From assembly GCF_000331285.1 (NCBI RefSeq), contig NZ_ANFX01000038.1, positions 1 to 33,725 on the forward strand: 33,725 nt of DNA, given 5' to 3'. Shown here in pieces: positions 1-8,350 of the stretch. Origin of the DNA: Porphyrobacter sp. AAP82 (GTDB lineage Bacteria; Pseudomonadota; Alphaproteobacteria; Sphingomonadales; Sphingomonadaceae). The position numbers were made by a program, and so were the translations under genes. Below the pieces are notes generated by a model. The model was not told where the DNA came from, made no database searches, and saw nothing but the letters and a program-made list of their open reading frames with translations. Numbering within the stretch: position 1 is the first letter of the stretch; every line of letters starts with the position of its first letter.

Positions 1-44
1 CGCCCGGCACGGCGGAGCGCGGGGCCTGCGCGGCGGGCCGAGGG

Positions 45-965
45 TCACGAGGCCTCCGGCGCCTCGGGCGCGGGCCGGGCGGCGGGGGCGAGCCGGCGGC
101 GCACCGCGCCCTGCACCCACCAGCCTGCGCCCAGCGGCAGCGCCACCGCGCCGGCAAGGATCAGCAGCGCGGCGATCACGCCGAAGATCGCGCCCGGCGA
201 TCCGAGCGCGCCCCTGACCGGCCGCAGGAAGTTGCTCCCCGCAGCCCCGCCGGTCTCATAATGCACGGTGACGCGGGCATAGGCGACGCGGCCGCCCATT
301 TCCCTCAGCCAGCTCTTTGCCTGGTCGATCTCCTCGTTGACTGCGGCAAGGCTGCGTTCGGCCTCGACCAGTTCGGCGACCTTGCCCTTGCGGCTGCGCA
401 GCACTTGCGTCAGCCGGTCGCGCAGTTCGGCGCGGGCGCGCACCCGGGCCTCGGTGTCGACGATCTGCTTGGAAAGCTCTTCCGAGGCGATTTCGGCCGA
501 GACCTGCCGGGCGCCTGCATCCAGCGCCGCGTCTTCCAGCAAGGCGCCGAAGGCGCGCGCCTGCCGGGTGGCGACCGCCATTTCGAGCACGCCTTCGACC
601 TCGTCCTCCTCGGCGCCGGTCTTGGTCATGCCGATGATCTGGCAGGAGGCCGGGCCCTGCTGTTCGCACAGGGACGCGTGGCGGCGCTGGAGGCTGCCGA
701 TTTCGGCCGCATCGAGCTTCTAGCGGTAGTCAAATTCATAGGCGAGCCGGGGGAGGCTGGTGGGGATCTTTTCGAGTTCGGGCAGCGCCTTGCCGGCCGC
801 TTTGGCGGCTTGCTGCGGGGCGGGCGGGGCGGGTTCGCCGGTGGCGGCCTGTTCGGCCACCGCCATGGCCTCCTCGCCGGCGGTGCCATCGTCGATCGCC
901 GGCTTGCTGCAGGCGGCAAGAGTGAGGGCGGTGACGGAAACGGCGCAAATCAGGGTCTTACGCAT
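45..965 (-). pseudogene. DUF4349 lipoprotein gene interrupted by an in-frame amber codon
   Basis: The reading frame is open from an ATG at 965, behind a strong GAGGAGAG ribosome site, to the TGA at 45-47, except for one TAG at 720-722 (codon 82). Upstream lie a signal peptide with lipobox-like LAAC and an Ala/Pro-rich linker ending in RLAYEFDYR. Downstream, in the same frame, come KLDAAEIGSLQRRHASLCEQ, a DUF4349 core with a coiled-coil stretch (KQIVDTEARVRARAELRDRL) and a C-terminal membrane helix (about IFGVIAALLILAGAVALPLG). DUF4349 proteins are envelope-anchored and of unknown function. A TAC or TAT tyrosine codon at the TAG would restore about 306 residues. I infer a recent nonsense mutation or a base-call error. 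An internal restart at the ATG at 629 would lack the signal peptide. Confidence 0.8.
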
Positions 966-1020
966 GGGTTCTCTCCTCGGTGAAGCTGGAGGCAAGAGCG
1001 CCGACTCGGCCCTCTGCCCC

Positions 1021-1074
1021 AGTTTCGCCGCAATCATGCCTTAATTTCGCCATAGTCCAACCGCAATTTCGCCA
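1021..1074. promoter_or_regulatory. Three direct repeats of TTTCGCC at exact 22-bp spacing
   Basis: The core TTTCGCC occurs at 1023-1029, 1045-1051 and 1067-1073. The last two copies are identical over ten bases (AATTTCGCCA at 1043 and 1065) and the first is AGTTTCGCCG. The period is exactly 22 bp, about two helical turns, so all copies face the same side of the DNA. They sit in the roughly 200-bp divergent region between the DUF4349 gene and parC, which fits an operator for one or both. No known regulator is assigned. Confidence 0.45.
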
Positions 1075-1163
1075 CATTCCAGCCCCGTTTGCGGCGGCAA
1101 CGAAATTTGCAACCCTGTGGAAACCCCTCTCCCTCGCTGCGACGCGGGTTGTTATGGGGGGCC

Positions 1164-3473
1164 ATGGCCGCGCCCCCTCCCACCGACACGCCTGACGACG
1201 GCTTCGACGCGATCGTCGATGCGCCCTTCGATGCCGCTCTGTCCGAGCGCTATCTGGTCTATGCGCTCTCGACGATCACCGCGCGCTCGCTGCCGGACCT
1301 TCGCGACGGGCTGAAGCCGGTCCACCGCCGCCTCTTGTGGGCGATGCGCCAGCTCAAGCTCAATCCGAGCGATGCCTTCAAGAAGTCGGCGCGCGTGGTC
1401 GGCGACGTGATCGGCAAGTATCACCCGCATGGCGACGCCTCGGTCTATGACGCGATGGTCCGCCTCGCGCAGGATTTCAGCCTGCGCTATCCGCTGGTCG
1501 AGGGGCAGGGGAACTTCGGCAACGTCGATGGCGATAACGCCGCCGCCTACCGCTACACCGAAGCGCGCCTGACCCGCACGGCGCTGGAACTGATGGCGGG
1601 CCTTGATGAAGGCACGGTCGATTTCCTCCCCACCTACAACGGCGAGGAGATCGAGCCCGAGATCTTCCCCGGCCTGTTCCCCAACCTGCTGGCCAACGGG
1701 GCGAGCGGGATCGCGGTGGGGATGGCGACCAGCATTCCCAGCCACAATGTCGCGGAAATCATCGATGCGACCCTTGCGCTGATCGACAACCCCTCGGTCA
1801 CCCACGAGGAGCTGATGGCGCTGTTCCACGGCCCCGATTTCGCCACCGGCGGCCAGGTGGTCGATAGCCCCGCCGTGATCGCCGAGGCCTATCGCACCGG
1901 GCGCGGCGCCTTCCGCCTGCGCGGCCGCTTCCACGCGCCCGAGGCGAAGGACGAGGCCGATATCGCGGCGGGAATCGAACGGCTCGGCGGGGGGCAGTGG
2001 CAGCTGGTCATCTCGGAAATCCCCTACCAGGTCCCCAAGTCCAAGCTGATCGAACAGATTGCGCAGCTGATCGCCGACCGCAAGCTCCCCATCCTCGAGG
2101 ATGTGCGCGACGAAAGCGACGCGGCGATCCGCATCGTGCTTGTCCCCAAGAGCCGCAATGTCGATGCGGAGCTGTTGAAGGAAAGCCTGTTCAAGCTGAC
2201 CGACCTGGAGACCCGCTTCAGCCTCAACCTCAACGTCCTCGATGCGCGCCCCGGCTTCGGGCGCACACCGATGGTGATGGGGCTGAAGGAGCTGCTGGAA
2301 AGCTGGACCTTCGCCCAGATCGACATCCTCCAGCGCCGCGCGAAGCACCGGCTCGAGAAGATCGCCGACCGGCTGGAGCTGGTGCGCGGCTACATCATCG
2401 CCTTCCTGAACCTCGACCGGGTGATCGAAATCATCCGTAACGAGGACGAGCCCAAGCCGGTGATGATGGCCGAATTCGACCTCACCGACCGGCAGGCCGA
2501 GGCGATCCTCAACATGCGGCTGCGGTCCTTGCGCAAGCTCGAGGAGATGCAACTGAGGAAAGAGCAGGACGACCTGCTCGCCGAGGAGGCCGAGCTCAAC
2601 GCCCTGCTTGAAAGCCCTGCCAAGCAGCGCACCCGCTTGAAGCGCGACCTGCGCAATCTCAGGAAGTCATACGCCGAGGACACGCCGCTGGGCAGGCGCC
2701 GCACGCTGATCGCGCAAGCCGCAGCGACGGTCGAATTTTCGATGGACGCGATGATCGAGAAGGCCCCGGTGACGGTGATCCTGTCGCAAAAGGGCTGGAT
2801 CCGCGCGGCGGCGGGCCATGTGCCGCTCGACCAGGAGTTCAAATACAAGGAGGGTGACGGCCTTGCTTTCATCCTCCACGCGCAGACCACCGACAAGCTG
2901 CTGCTCGCCGCCTCCGATGGGCGGTTCTATACGCTGGGCTGCGACAAGCTCCCCGGCGCGCGCGGCTTCGGCGAGCCGGTGCGCACCATGATCGACCTCG
3001 AGAGCGAGGCCAATGTCTGCGCGCTGATGATCCACAAGCCGGGCGGCCGCCTGCTGCTCGCCTCAAGCCACGGCAAGGGCTTCGTCGCCGAATTGAACGA
3101 ACTGCTCGCCGAAACCCGCAAGGGCCGGCAGGTGGTCAACCTCAAGGACGGCGCGAAGCTCGCCGTGATCCGCCCGATCGGCGAAGGGCACGATCACGTC
3201 GCGGTGGTCGGCGACAATCGCAAGCTGGTGGTCTTCAACCTCGAGGAACTGCCCGTCATGGCGCGCGGGCAGGGCGTGCAGCTGCAACGCTACCGTGACG
3301 GGGGCATGGCGGACGCGACCACCTTCGTGCTCGCCGATGGCCTCAGCTGGCAGATGGGCGGATCGGGCGAGCGCACCCGCACCGAGACCGAAATCCGCAT
3401 GTGGAAGGTCGCGCGCGGCGCCGCCGGGCGGATGCCGCCGCAGGGCTTCCCCAAGTCGGGCCGCTTTACCTGA
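1164..3473 (+). CDS. parC: DNA topoisomerase IV subunit A (ParC)
   Basis: ParC is the breakage-reunion subunit of topoisomerase IV, the ATP-dependent type IIA enzyme that unlinks daughter chromosomes; its partner ParE is not in the window. The 769-residue product has the winged-helix core ([20 protein letters not shown]), the quinolone pocket [11 protein letters not shown] and the catalytic tyrosine Y131 in [10 protein letters not shown] coiled-coil region follows, then a C-terminal beta-pinwheel from about residue 540. At the E. coli Ser80 and Glu84 positions it carries A92 and D96. The short, divergent C-terminal domain without a clear GyrA box favours ParC over GyrA. The start at 1164 was chosen because homology begins just after it; upstream in-frame starts add non-conserved sequence. 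A hairpin follows the stop codon. Confidence 0.95.
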   Translation: MAAPPPTDTPDDGFDAIVDAPFDAALSERYLVYALSTITARSLPDLRDGLKPVHRRLLWAMRQLKLNPSDAFKKSARVVGDVIGKYHPHGDASVYDAMVRLAQDFSLRYPLVEGQGNFGNVDGDNAAAYRYTEARLTRTALELMAGLDEGTVDFLPTYNGEEIEPEIFPGLFPNLLANGASGIAVGMATSIPSHNVAEIIDATLALIDNPSVTHEELMALFHGPDFATGGQVVDSPAVIAEAYRTGRGAFRLRGRFHAPEAKDEADIAAGIERLGGGQWQLVISEIPYQVPKSKLIEQIAQLIADRKLPILEDVRDESDAAIRIVLVPKSRNVDAELLKESLFKLTDLETRFSLNLNVLDARPGFGRTPMVMGLKELLESWTFAQIDILQRRAKHRLEKIADRLELVRGYIIAFLNLDRVIEIIRNEDEPKPVMMAEFDLTDRQAEAILNMRLRSLRKLEEMQLRKEQDDLLAEEAELNALLESPAKQRTRLKRDLRNLRKSYAEDTPLGRRRTLIAQAAATVEFSMDAMIEKAPVTVILSQKGWIRAAAGHVPLDQEFKYKEGDGLAFILHAQTTDKLLLAASDGRFYTLGCDKLPGARGFGEPVRTMIDLESEANVCALMIHKPGGRLLLASSHGKGFVAELNELLAETRKGRQVVNLKDGAKLAVIRPIGEGHDHVAVVGDNRKLVVFNLEELPVMARGQGVQLQRYRDGGMADATTFVLADGLSWQMGGSGERTRTETEIRMWKVARGAAGRMPPQGFPKSGRFT

Positions 3474-3479
3474 AGGGGG

Positions 3480-3509
3480 GCGGCCGGGCGGAGCGATCCG
3501 CCCGGCCGC
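3480..3509. terminator. Bidirectional hairpin between parC and the convergent exported-protein gene
   Basis: Arms 3480-3492 and 3497-3509 are perfectly complementary over 13 bp (GCGGCCGGGCGGA and its complement) and enclose a GNRA-type loop, GCGA. It starts 7 bases after the parC stop and ends 9 bases before the stop of the opposing gene, so it can serve both. There is no clear T tract on either side, so termination strength is inferred from the stem alone. Confidence 0.7.
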
Positions 3510-3518
3510 TCCGATGGC

Positions 3519-4052
3519 TTACTGGCCGCCGGTAGGGGCGTTCGTCCCGGCGCTCGCGGCCGCAGCGGCGATCTGGTCCTTGCTGAACAGCACCATCAGC
3601 TGGCCTTGCGGGTTCACCGCGAAGTGTTCCTTCTTGAGCGGGAAGCTGCTGCCACCCTCGGCTTCGAAGGTGATGCTGTCTGCGGCCAGATCGACCGCGC
3701 CGAGCTTGCCGGCAGGGGCCCCGCCGATCGAGACCACGGCTGCGCCTTCGACCAGCGCCGCATCGCGCTTGGCATCGGCCTCGGCGATACGCTCGTCCAT
3801 CATCGTGTCGACCTGGTCTCTGGTGGCAGCGATGCTCTTGCCCTTGTCGCCATCGCCGATCATGGCGAGGGGCACGGGGGCCTTGTGCTTGCCGGTGTCG
3901 ATCACGACCACTTCGCCGGTGACTTCGGCGACCGTGCCGACGGCATTGCCGTCACTGCCATAGATCGTCGCGCCGACGTCCTGGGCGAAAGCGCTCGCCG
4001 GGGCGAGGGCAAGGGCGCCCGCGAGAAGCGCCAGCTTGTGGGTTTTCATCAT
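3519..4052 (-). CDS. Exported protein of unknown function with two PRC-barrel-like modules
   Basis: The 177-residue product begins with a clear Sec signal peptide (MMKTHKLALLAGALALAPAS, cleavage near AFA-QD). The mature part has two similar short beta modules, ATIYGSDGNAVGTVAEVTGE and a later GAAVVSIGGAPAGKLGAVDL, separated by a charged helix (RDQVDTMMDERIAEADAKRD). The repeated 'G..VG.V' pattern resembles PRC-barrel folds, but that is only a visual impression. I recognise it as a protein seen in sphingomonads without a known role. Two adjacent ATGs (4052, 4049) follow GGGAG; either could be used. The gene converges on parC across a hairpin and is probably transcribed alone. Confidence 0.8.
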   Translation of the reverse strand: MMKTHKLALLAGALALAPASAFAQDVGATIYGSDGNAVGTVAEVTGEVVVIDTGKHKAPVPLAMIGDGDKGKSIAATRDQVDTMMDERIAEADAKRDAALVEGAAVVSIGGAPAGKLGAVDLAADSITFEAEGGSSFPLKKEHFAVNPQGQLMVLFSKDQIAAAAASAGTNAPTGGQ

Positions 4053-4214
4053 ACTACTCCCTATCCTCTCGGCCGGAGGGTGGGGCTGCCGGGGGATGGC
4101 AGGACCGGCCCTGGATTGCGGGGCAAGGGCACCCGCAGGACCCAAGGCTAGGCGCCGCAAGCTGAACGCGGCTGTTCATCCCGGGGCTTGGCAAAGCGGC
4201 TTCATCGCGCTTTC

Positions 4215-4235
4215 CGGCCCGTTTTCGGCGGGCCG
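4215..4235 (-). terminator. Hairpin just after the CCA transferase gene
   Basis: Arms CGGCCCG (4215-4221) and CGGGCCG (4229-4235) are perfect over 7 bp with a 7-base loop. They lie 6 bases beyond the TGA of the minus-strand CCA transferase gene, the usual place for an intrinsic terminator. No T run follows on the minus strand, so function is inferred. The remaining intergenic DNA up to 4052 shows nothing else I can name. Confidence 0.45.
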
Positions 4236-4241
4236 TGGCGG

Positions 4242-5426
4242 TCAGGGGCCGGCCTGCGCGAGCGCTTCGGCGAGCAGCGCGTCGATGCGCGCGGCATCGG
4301 GGAAGCCCTCGGCCACCCAGCGCGCCTCGACGGTCTGGAGGATTCGCGCCACATGAGGCCCCGCCGTCACTCCGCGCGCGACGATGGCACCGCCCTTGAG
4401 GGGGAAGACCGGCACGCTCCACCCCGCGATCGCCCCCGCATCGCCGCCGCCCAGCAGCAGCCGGTCGGTCGCGACCGGCGGCGTCAGGCGGTAGGCGAGC
4501 GCGCGCGGGTCGGCGGCGTCCTGCGCGGTGCGTTCGGCGGCGGCGACCAGCCTTGCGCGCTGCGCCTTGGACAGCCGCAGGCGCGCGGCGACGGTCTCGG
4601 CGATGTCCGGCAGCGGCGGGAGCAGCGCGGCAAGGCGCCGCACCGGATCGGGGGCGATGCCCTGCTCTGCCTCGGCCGTGACCAGCCGGGCAAGCGCGGC
4701 GACCTGCGGCGGACAGGCCTCGGGCAGGATCACCGGCAGCACGCCGCGCGCGCGCATCCGGGCGATGGTGGGGTGCGGATCGGGCAGGGCGAGCAGCGCC
4801 AGCAGCTCGGCGGCGATGCGTTCGCGGCTGAGGCCCTTGAGGGTGTGGGCAAGCCCGGCGCAGGCGTCCTCGGCCTCGGGATCGAGTTCGGCGCCGAAGC
4901 GGGTCTGGAAGCGGTAGTAGCGCAGGATCCTGAGATGATCCTCGGCGATCCGCTGGCGCGCCTCGCCGATGAAGCGCACCCGCCGGGCGGCAAGGTCTTC
5001 AAGACCGCCGAACCAGTCGGCGATCTCCAGCGTTTCGGGATGGGCATAGAGCGCGTTGATGGTGAAATCGCGGCGCGCGGCATCCTCGGCCCAGTCCTGC
5101 GCGAAGGCGATGGTCGCGCGCCGGCCGTCGGTTGCGACATCGCGCCTCAGGGTGGTGACCTCGACCGGCCCATCCTTGAGAATCGCGGTGACGGTGCCGT
5201 GGTCGATCCCGGTCGGCACGGTGCGGATGCCTGCGCGCCCGCAGGCCGCGATCACCTCGGCGGGCATGAGCCGGCACGCGCAGTCGACATCGGCCACCGC
5301 CACGCCCAGCAACCCGTCGCGCACCGCTCCGCCGACCCAGCGAATGTTCTCGGAGCCGAGCGCAGCGGTGAGCAAGACGAGGCCCTCGCGCCGCGTCCAA
5401 TCGGCTTGCGACAAATCACGCAGCAT
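4242..5426 (-). CDS. CCA tRNA nucleotidyltransferase / poly(A) polymerase family protein
   Basis: This enzyme family adds or repairs the 3' CCA end of tRNA with CTP and ATP; bacterial poly(A) polymerases share the fold. The 394-residue protein has the nucleotidyltransferase signature GGAVRDGLLG at residues 32-41, then metal-binding aspartates in DVDCAC (D46, D48). Further motifs are RRDFTINALY, the conserved RRVRFIGEARQRIAEDHLRI segment, and a helical tRNA-binding C-terminal half. The start at 5426 overlaps the upstream NUDIX stop by 11 bases, implying translational coupling; an in-frame ATG at 5450 would add only eight non-conserved residues. It is the last gene of the DUF1285-NUDIX-CCA cluster. 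Whether it adds CCA or poly(A) cannot be settled from motifs alone. Confidence 0.9.
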   Translation of the reverse strand: MLRDLSQADWTRREGLVLLTAALGSENIRWVGGAVRDGLLGVAVADVDCACRLMPAEVIAACGRAGIRTVPTGIDHGTVTAILKDGPVEVTTLRRDVATDGRRATIAFAQDWAEDAARRDFTINALYAHPETLEIADWFGGLEDLAARRVRFIGEARQRIAEDHLRILRYYRFQTRFGAELDPEAEDACAGLAHTLKGLSRERIAAELLALLALPDPHPTIARMRARGVLPVILPEACPPQVAALARLVTAEAEQGIAPDPVRRLAALLPPLPDIAETVAARLRLSKAQRARLVAAAERTAQDAADPRALAYRLTPPVATDRLLLGGGDAGAIAGWSVPVFPLKGGAIVARGVTAGPHVARILQTVEARWVAEGFPDAARIDALLAEALAQAGP

Positions 5427-6024
5427 CGCGCAAGGCCTCCAGCGAAACACGGCGCGACAGGTTGGCGATGATCGCCGCGGTCACCCCCCAGATGCGGAAA
5501 CCCTGCCAGTCGAGTTCGAGATAGCGCCGGTTCGCCCCGCGCCAGAAGGTCTCGTTGGTGGTCCAGCTGGCCGGATCGAGCAGCAGAGCGAGCGGGGCTT
5601 CGAACCACGCCTCGACCTCTTGCGGGTTGGGGACGAGCGGCAGGCCGGGGGGCACCACGCCCACCACCGGCGTCACCAGAAAGCCGGTGCCGGTGTGGTA
5701 GACATCGCTGGTGCCGATCACCCGCACGGCCTCGCGGGGGAGGGCCAGTTCCTCCTCGGCCTCGCGCAGGGCGGCGGTGACGGGGTCCTCGCCCGGATCG
5801 ATCTTGCCGCCGGGAAAGGCGACCTGCCCGGGGTGATCGCGCATCGCGCGGGGCCGCTGGGTGAGGATCACCTGCGGATCGCGGGGCACATCGGTGATCG
5901 CGATCAGCACTGCGGCCGGCGTCGCGCGGCCATCCTTGGCGAAGTGCGCGTCGCTCAGAAGGTCGGGGATGTCGCGCGCATGGCCTTGGGCAAAGGCGCG
6001 GGCGAGGGGGGCGTAAAGGCTCAT
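5416..6024 (-). CDS. NUDIX hydrolase, CoA pyrophosphatase type
   Basis: The protein (202 residues) carries a NUDIX box, GGKIDPGEDPVTAALREAEE followed by EL, supplying the catalytic glutamates. Just before it is the CoA-diphosphatase (UPF0035) signature, ILTQRPRAMRDHPGQVAFPGG in two parts (LTQR, then R...G...FPGG). These enzymes split CoA or oxidised CoA into 3',5'-ADP and 4'-phosphopantetheine. The box's usual late glycine is alanine here (EELAL). The start ATG at 6024 overlaps the TGA of the DUF1285 gene as ATGA, and the stop overlaps the next gene by 11 bases, so the three are very likely one operon. The substrate is inferred from the signature. Confidence 0.9.
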   Translation of the reverse strand: MSLYAPLARAFAQGHARDIPDLLSDAHFAKDGRATPAAVLIAITDVPRDPQVILTQRPRAMRDHPGQVAFPGGKIDPGEDPVTAALREAEEELALPREAVRVIGTSDVYHTGTGFLVTPVVGVVPPGLPLVPNPQEVEAWFEAPLALLLDPASWTTNETFWRGANRRYLELDWQGFRIWGVTAAIIANLSRRVSLEALRDAA

Positions 6025-6575
6025 GGCAGCAGCCGGAAGGCTTCGCCCCGGCTGGAGACCTGCCAGCCGTTCGCTTCGGCTCCCTCGGCCAGCGCGATCT
6101 CGGCGAGCTGTGCCCAGGTCGAACGGTTGAGGCGCGCCTCGCACCCGCGCCGCACGTGGAGATAGAGCGCGGGCTCCTCGGCCGTCCCTGCCGCGCGCAA
6201 GGGCTGGCCGGGGCCGGCGATCACCAGTTCGTCGGTGTTGGTGCGAAAGGCCAGCGCATCGCCCTTGCGCACGCAATCGGTGGCGATGAAGGCGGCATCC
6301 TCGACCTCGATGGCGAGCTTTTCGACCGGGGTGACCAGCCAGTGGTGCCCGGCATCGTCGCGGGTGAGGAGGCTCGCAAAGGCGCGCACCATTGCCTCGC
6401 GCCGGATCACGCCGCCTTCGTGGAACCAGGTGCCATCGGCGGCGATCACCATGTGGCTCTCGCCGATCCTGGCGGGCGACCAGCTTTCCACGGGGGGAAG
6501 CTGGCGGGCTTCGACCAGTGCGGCGATCTCGGCCAAGGTCAGGCCGGCAAGGTGCGGGGGCGGATCATAGGGCAT
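6021..6575 (-). CDS. DUF1285 family protein
   Basis: This 184-residue cytoplasmic protein matches what I know of DUF1285: an N-terminal ESWSPARIGESHMVIAADG segment and FHEGGVIRREAMVRAFASLL, then DAGHHWLVTPVEKLAIEVED and a final beta-rich half. There is no signal peptide or membrane helix. The family has a structure but no assigned biochemical function. It is first in a cluster with the NUDIX and CCA transferase genes, overlapping the NUDIX start by four bases. That arrangement suggests a link to nucleotide or RNA housekeeping, which is inference from neighbours only. The ribosome site before the ATG is weak. Confidence 0.88.
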   Translation of the reverse strand: MPYDPPPHLAGLTLAEIAALVEARQLPPVESWSPARIGESHMVIAADGTWFHEGGVIRREAMVRAFASLLTRDDAGHHWLVTPVEKLAIEVEDAAFIATDCVRKGDALAFRTNTDELVIAGPGQPLRAAGTAEEPALYLHVRRGCEARLNRSTWAQLAEIALAEGAEANGWQVSSRGEAFRLLP

Positions 6576-6603
6576 GGGCGTGCAAGGGATGGCAGATGGG
6601 GCG

Positions 6604-6628
6604 GGGAAGGTGAAGGGGTTACCTTCCC
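6604..6628 (-). terminator. Hairpin between the GNAT gene and the DUF1285 operon
   Basis: Arms GGGAAGGT (6604-6611) and ACCTTCCC (6621-6628) are perfect over 8 bp with a 9-base loop. The hairpin begins five bases past the TAG of the minus-strand GNAT gene and precedes the DUF1285 start by about 30 bases. It probably separates the two transcription units. No T tract is visible. Confidence 0.5.
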
Positions 6629-6632
6629 ATAC

Positions 6633-7181
6633 CTAGCCTTCCCACGGCCCGAGCATCCCCTCGGCAGGCATCGCGGCAAGCCCGTGGCCGCGGGCGAGCA
6701 GGCGGTCCTGTGCGTAGGGGCCGGGGCAGCGCCAGCCGCCGGTCATCGCGGCGGAAAAGCCCCAGCGCCCGTAATAGGGCGCATCGCCGATCAGGAATTG
6801 AGGCAGGGCACGACCACCCGAAGCCGCAAGCCGCGCATCCTCGGCCAGCATCGCGCTCATCAGGCCGACGCCAAAGCCTTCGCCCTGCCGTTCGGGCACG
6901 ACGGCGACGGGGCCGACCATCACCAGCGGCACCTGCCCCTGCTTGGTCTGCAAGCCCACCGGCCAGCACTGGATCGTCGCCACCAAGAGGTCGTCCTCGT
7001 CCAATGCGGCGAGGCTCAGGCCCGGGAGCCACGCCATGCCTACGCGGATCCGGTAGGCGGTGCGCGCGTGGCGATCGGTCCCGAAGGCGCGGTCGAGCAC
7101 GGCCTCGATCATGGCGGGTTCGACCGCTTCGAGCGGAATGATCGTCGCAGCGCCGGCGGCGGCGCGGGGGCTTGCGCTCAT
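6633..7181 (-). CDS. GNAT family N-acetyltransferase
   Basis: The 182-residue protein has the GNAT layout: VGPVAVVPERQGEGFGVGLM is the acetyl-CoA pyrophosphate loop (R/Q-x-x-G-x-G), followed by a helix and LIGDAPYYGRWGFSAA, a typical late beta-strand/'YYGRWGF' segment. This subgroup is often annotated as a predicted N-acetyltransferase of YhbS type; the acceptor substrate cannot be read from the sequence. Its ATG at 7181 overlaps the TGA of the sugar dehydrogenase gene (ATGA), so the two should be co-translated. A longer frame upstream of 7181 is antisense to nothing conserved and was discarded. Confidence 0.88.
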   Translation of the reverse strand: MSASPRAAAGAATIIPLEAVEPAMIEAVLDRAFGTDRHARTAYRIRVGMAWLPGLSLAALDEDDLLVATIQCWPVGLQTKQGQVPLVMVGPVAVVPERQGEGFGVGLMSAMLAEDARLAASGGRALPQFLIGDAPYYGRWGFSAAMTGGWRCPGPYAQDRLLARGHGLAAMPAEGMLGPWEG

Positions 7182-8350
7182 TTCGCGGTGAGCTTCAGCA
7201 GCCGCGCGCCCTTGCCGTCCTGCGCCACCCAGATCGCCCCGTCGGGCCCTTGCGCGATGGCGCGCAGGCGCGAATCGAATTCGTGGCGGGCGACCTCGCG
7301 GGCCTTCTCGCCCTCGATCGCGACATCGACGATCGCCTGCGTGGCAAGGCCGGCGATCAGCGCATGGCCCTTCCATGCGGGGAACTGGTCGCCGGTGTAG
7401 ATGATCATCCCGCCCGGCGCGATCACCGGGTTCCAGCTCAATGCGGGCTGGGCAAAGCCATCGTCCGCTGCGTGATCGGGGATCGGATCGCCGTTGTAGT
7501 GCTCCCCGTTCGAGCGGATCGGCCAGCCGTAATTGGCGCCCGCAGCGACAAGGTTCAATTCATCGCCGCCCGCCGGGCCGTGCTCGACTTCCCAAAGGCG
7601 CCCTTGTGCATCCCACGCCATCCCGAGGATGTTGCGATGGCCCAGCGACCAGATTTCCGCGGTGACGCCGCCCCCCCCTGGCTTGGAGGTGTCCGCCATG
7701 GGATTGCCCGCCGCCGGGGTGCCGTCGAGGTTGAGGCGCACGATCTTGCCGAGCGTTGCGGCGGTGTCCTGTGCAGGCTGCATCTTCTGCCGCTCGCCGC
7801 TGGCGACGTAGAGATACTTGCCGTCGGGCGAGAAGGCGAGGCGGTGCGAATAGTGGCCGCGGCCCGTGACCTTGGGGGTCTGGCGCCAGATCACGCTCAG
7901 GCCTTCGATCGCGCAGGTGGTGGGGGCCGAACACACCAGCTTGCCCTTGCCCACCACAGCGCCGCGGGTGTCGTTCTCGCCCGCCTCGGCCCAGCTCAGA
8001 TAGATCGTGCGGGCGGTGAGGGTGCTGGCAGCCTCGGCAGGCAGGAAGGCGATGTCGCCAAGCCCGCCCTGGCCGCCGTAAGCGACGGTTGGTGCGCCCG
8101 CGACGGTCGCGGTCTCGCCGGTCTTGGTGTCGATCAGCTTCACCGAGCCGGCCTTTTCGGTGACGAACAGCGTGGCCGTGCCCGGCGCGAAGGCGATCGC
8201 CCAGGGTTCCTCGAAACCGGCGACATCGGTGGTCTCGAACGCGGCTGCGGCCGGAGCGGCATCGCTTTCCCCGGTTTGCGCATTGGCACAGCTTGCCAGC
8301 ATCAGCGCGGGCGTCGAAAGAGCGGCGAGCAAACGGGCAGAACGGATCAT
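7178..8350 (-). CDS. PQQ-dependent sugar dehydrogenase (glucose/sorbosone dehydrogenase family) lipoprotein
   Basis: This 390-residue protein starts with a lipoprotein signal (MIRSARLLAALSTPALMLAS-C, lipobox LASC), so it should be anchored in the envelope. The body is a six-bladed beta-propeller of the soluble-glucose-dehydrogenase family. Characteristic segments are EEPWAIAFAPGTATLFVTEK, GGQGGLGDIAF, HYSHRLAFSPDGKYLYVASG, LGHRNILGMAWD, EVEHGPAGGDELN and NYGWPIRSNGEHYNG. Such proteins oxidise aldose sugars with PQQ, but many members have no proven substrate. It lies upstream of, and overlaps, the GNAT gene. Its ATG (8350-8348) faces and overlaps the rnhB ATG on the other strand, leaving no intergenic promoter space. 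Confidence 0.9.
   Translation of the reverse strand: MIRSARLLAALSTPALMLASCANAQTGESDAAPAAAAFETTDVAGFEEPWAIAFAPGTATLFVTEKAGSVKLIDTKTGETATVAGAPTVAYGGQGGLGDIAFLPAEAASTLTARTIYLSWAEAGENDTRGAVVGKGKLVCSAPTTCAIEGLSVIWRQTPKVTGRGHYSHRLAFSPDGKYLYVASGERQKMQPAQDTAATLGKIVRLNLDGTPAAGNPMADTSKPGGGGVTAEIWSLGHRNILGMAWDAQGRLWEVEHGPAGGDELNLVAAGANYGWPIRSNGEHYNGDPIPDHAADDGFAQPALSWNPVIAPGGMIIYTGDQFPAWKGHALIAGLATQAIVDVAIEGEKAREVARHEFDSRLRAIAQGPDGAIWVAQDGKGARLLKLTAK

Noticed and set aside
720..722. TAG as a pyrrolysine or other recoded codon
   Set aside because: No Pyl machinery or recoding context is visible, and a single Tyr-to-stop change is far simpler.
1113..1125. Second DnaA box (TGTGGAAAC) before parC
   Set aside because: It deviates from the consensus at its first base (GTTTCCACA) and is single and unsupported.
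1152..2552. Long open frame on the strand opposite parC
   Set aside because: It is antisense to a fully conserved parC and is low in complexity (Asp/Arg/Gly-rich), as expected from GC-rich codon structure.
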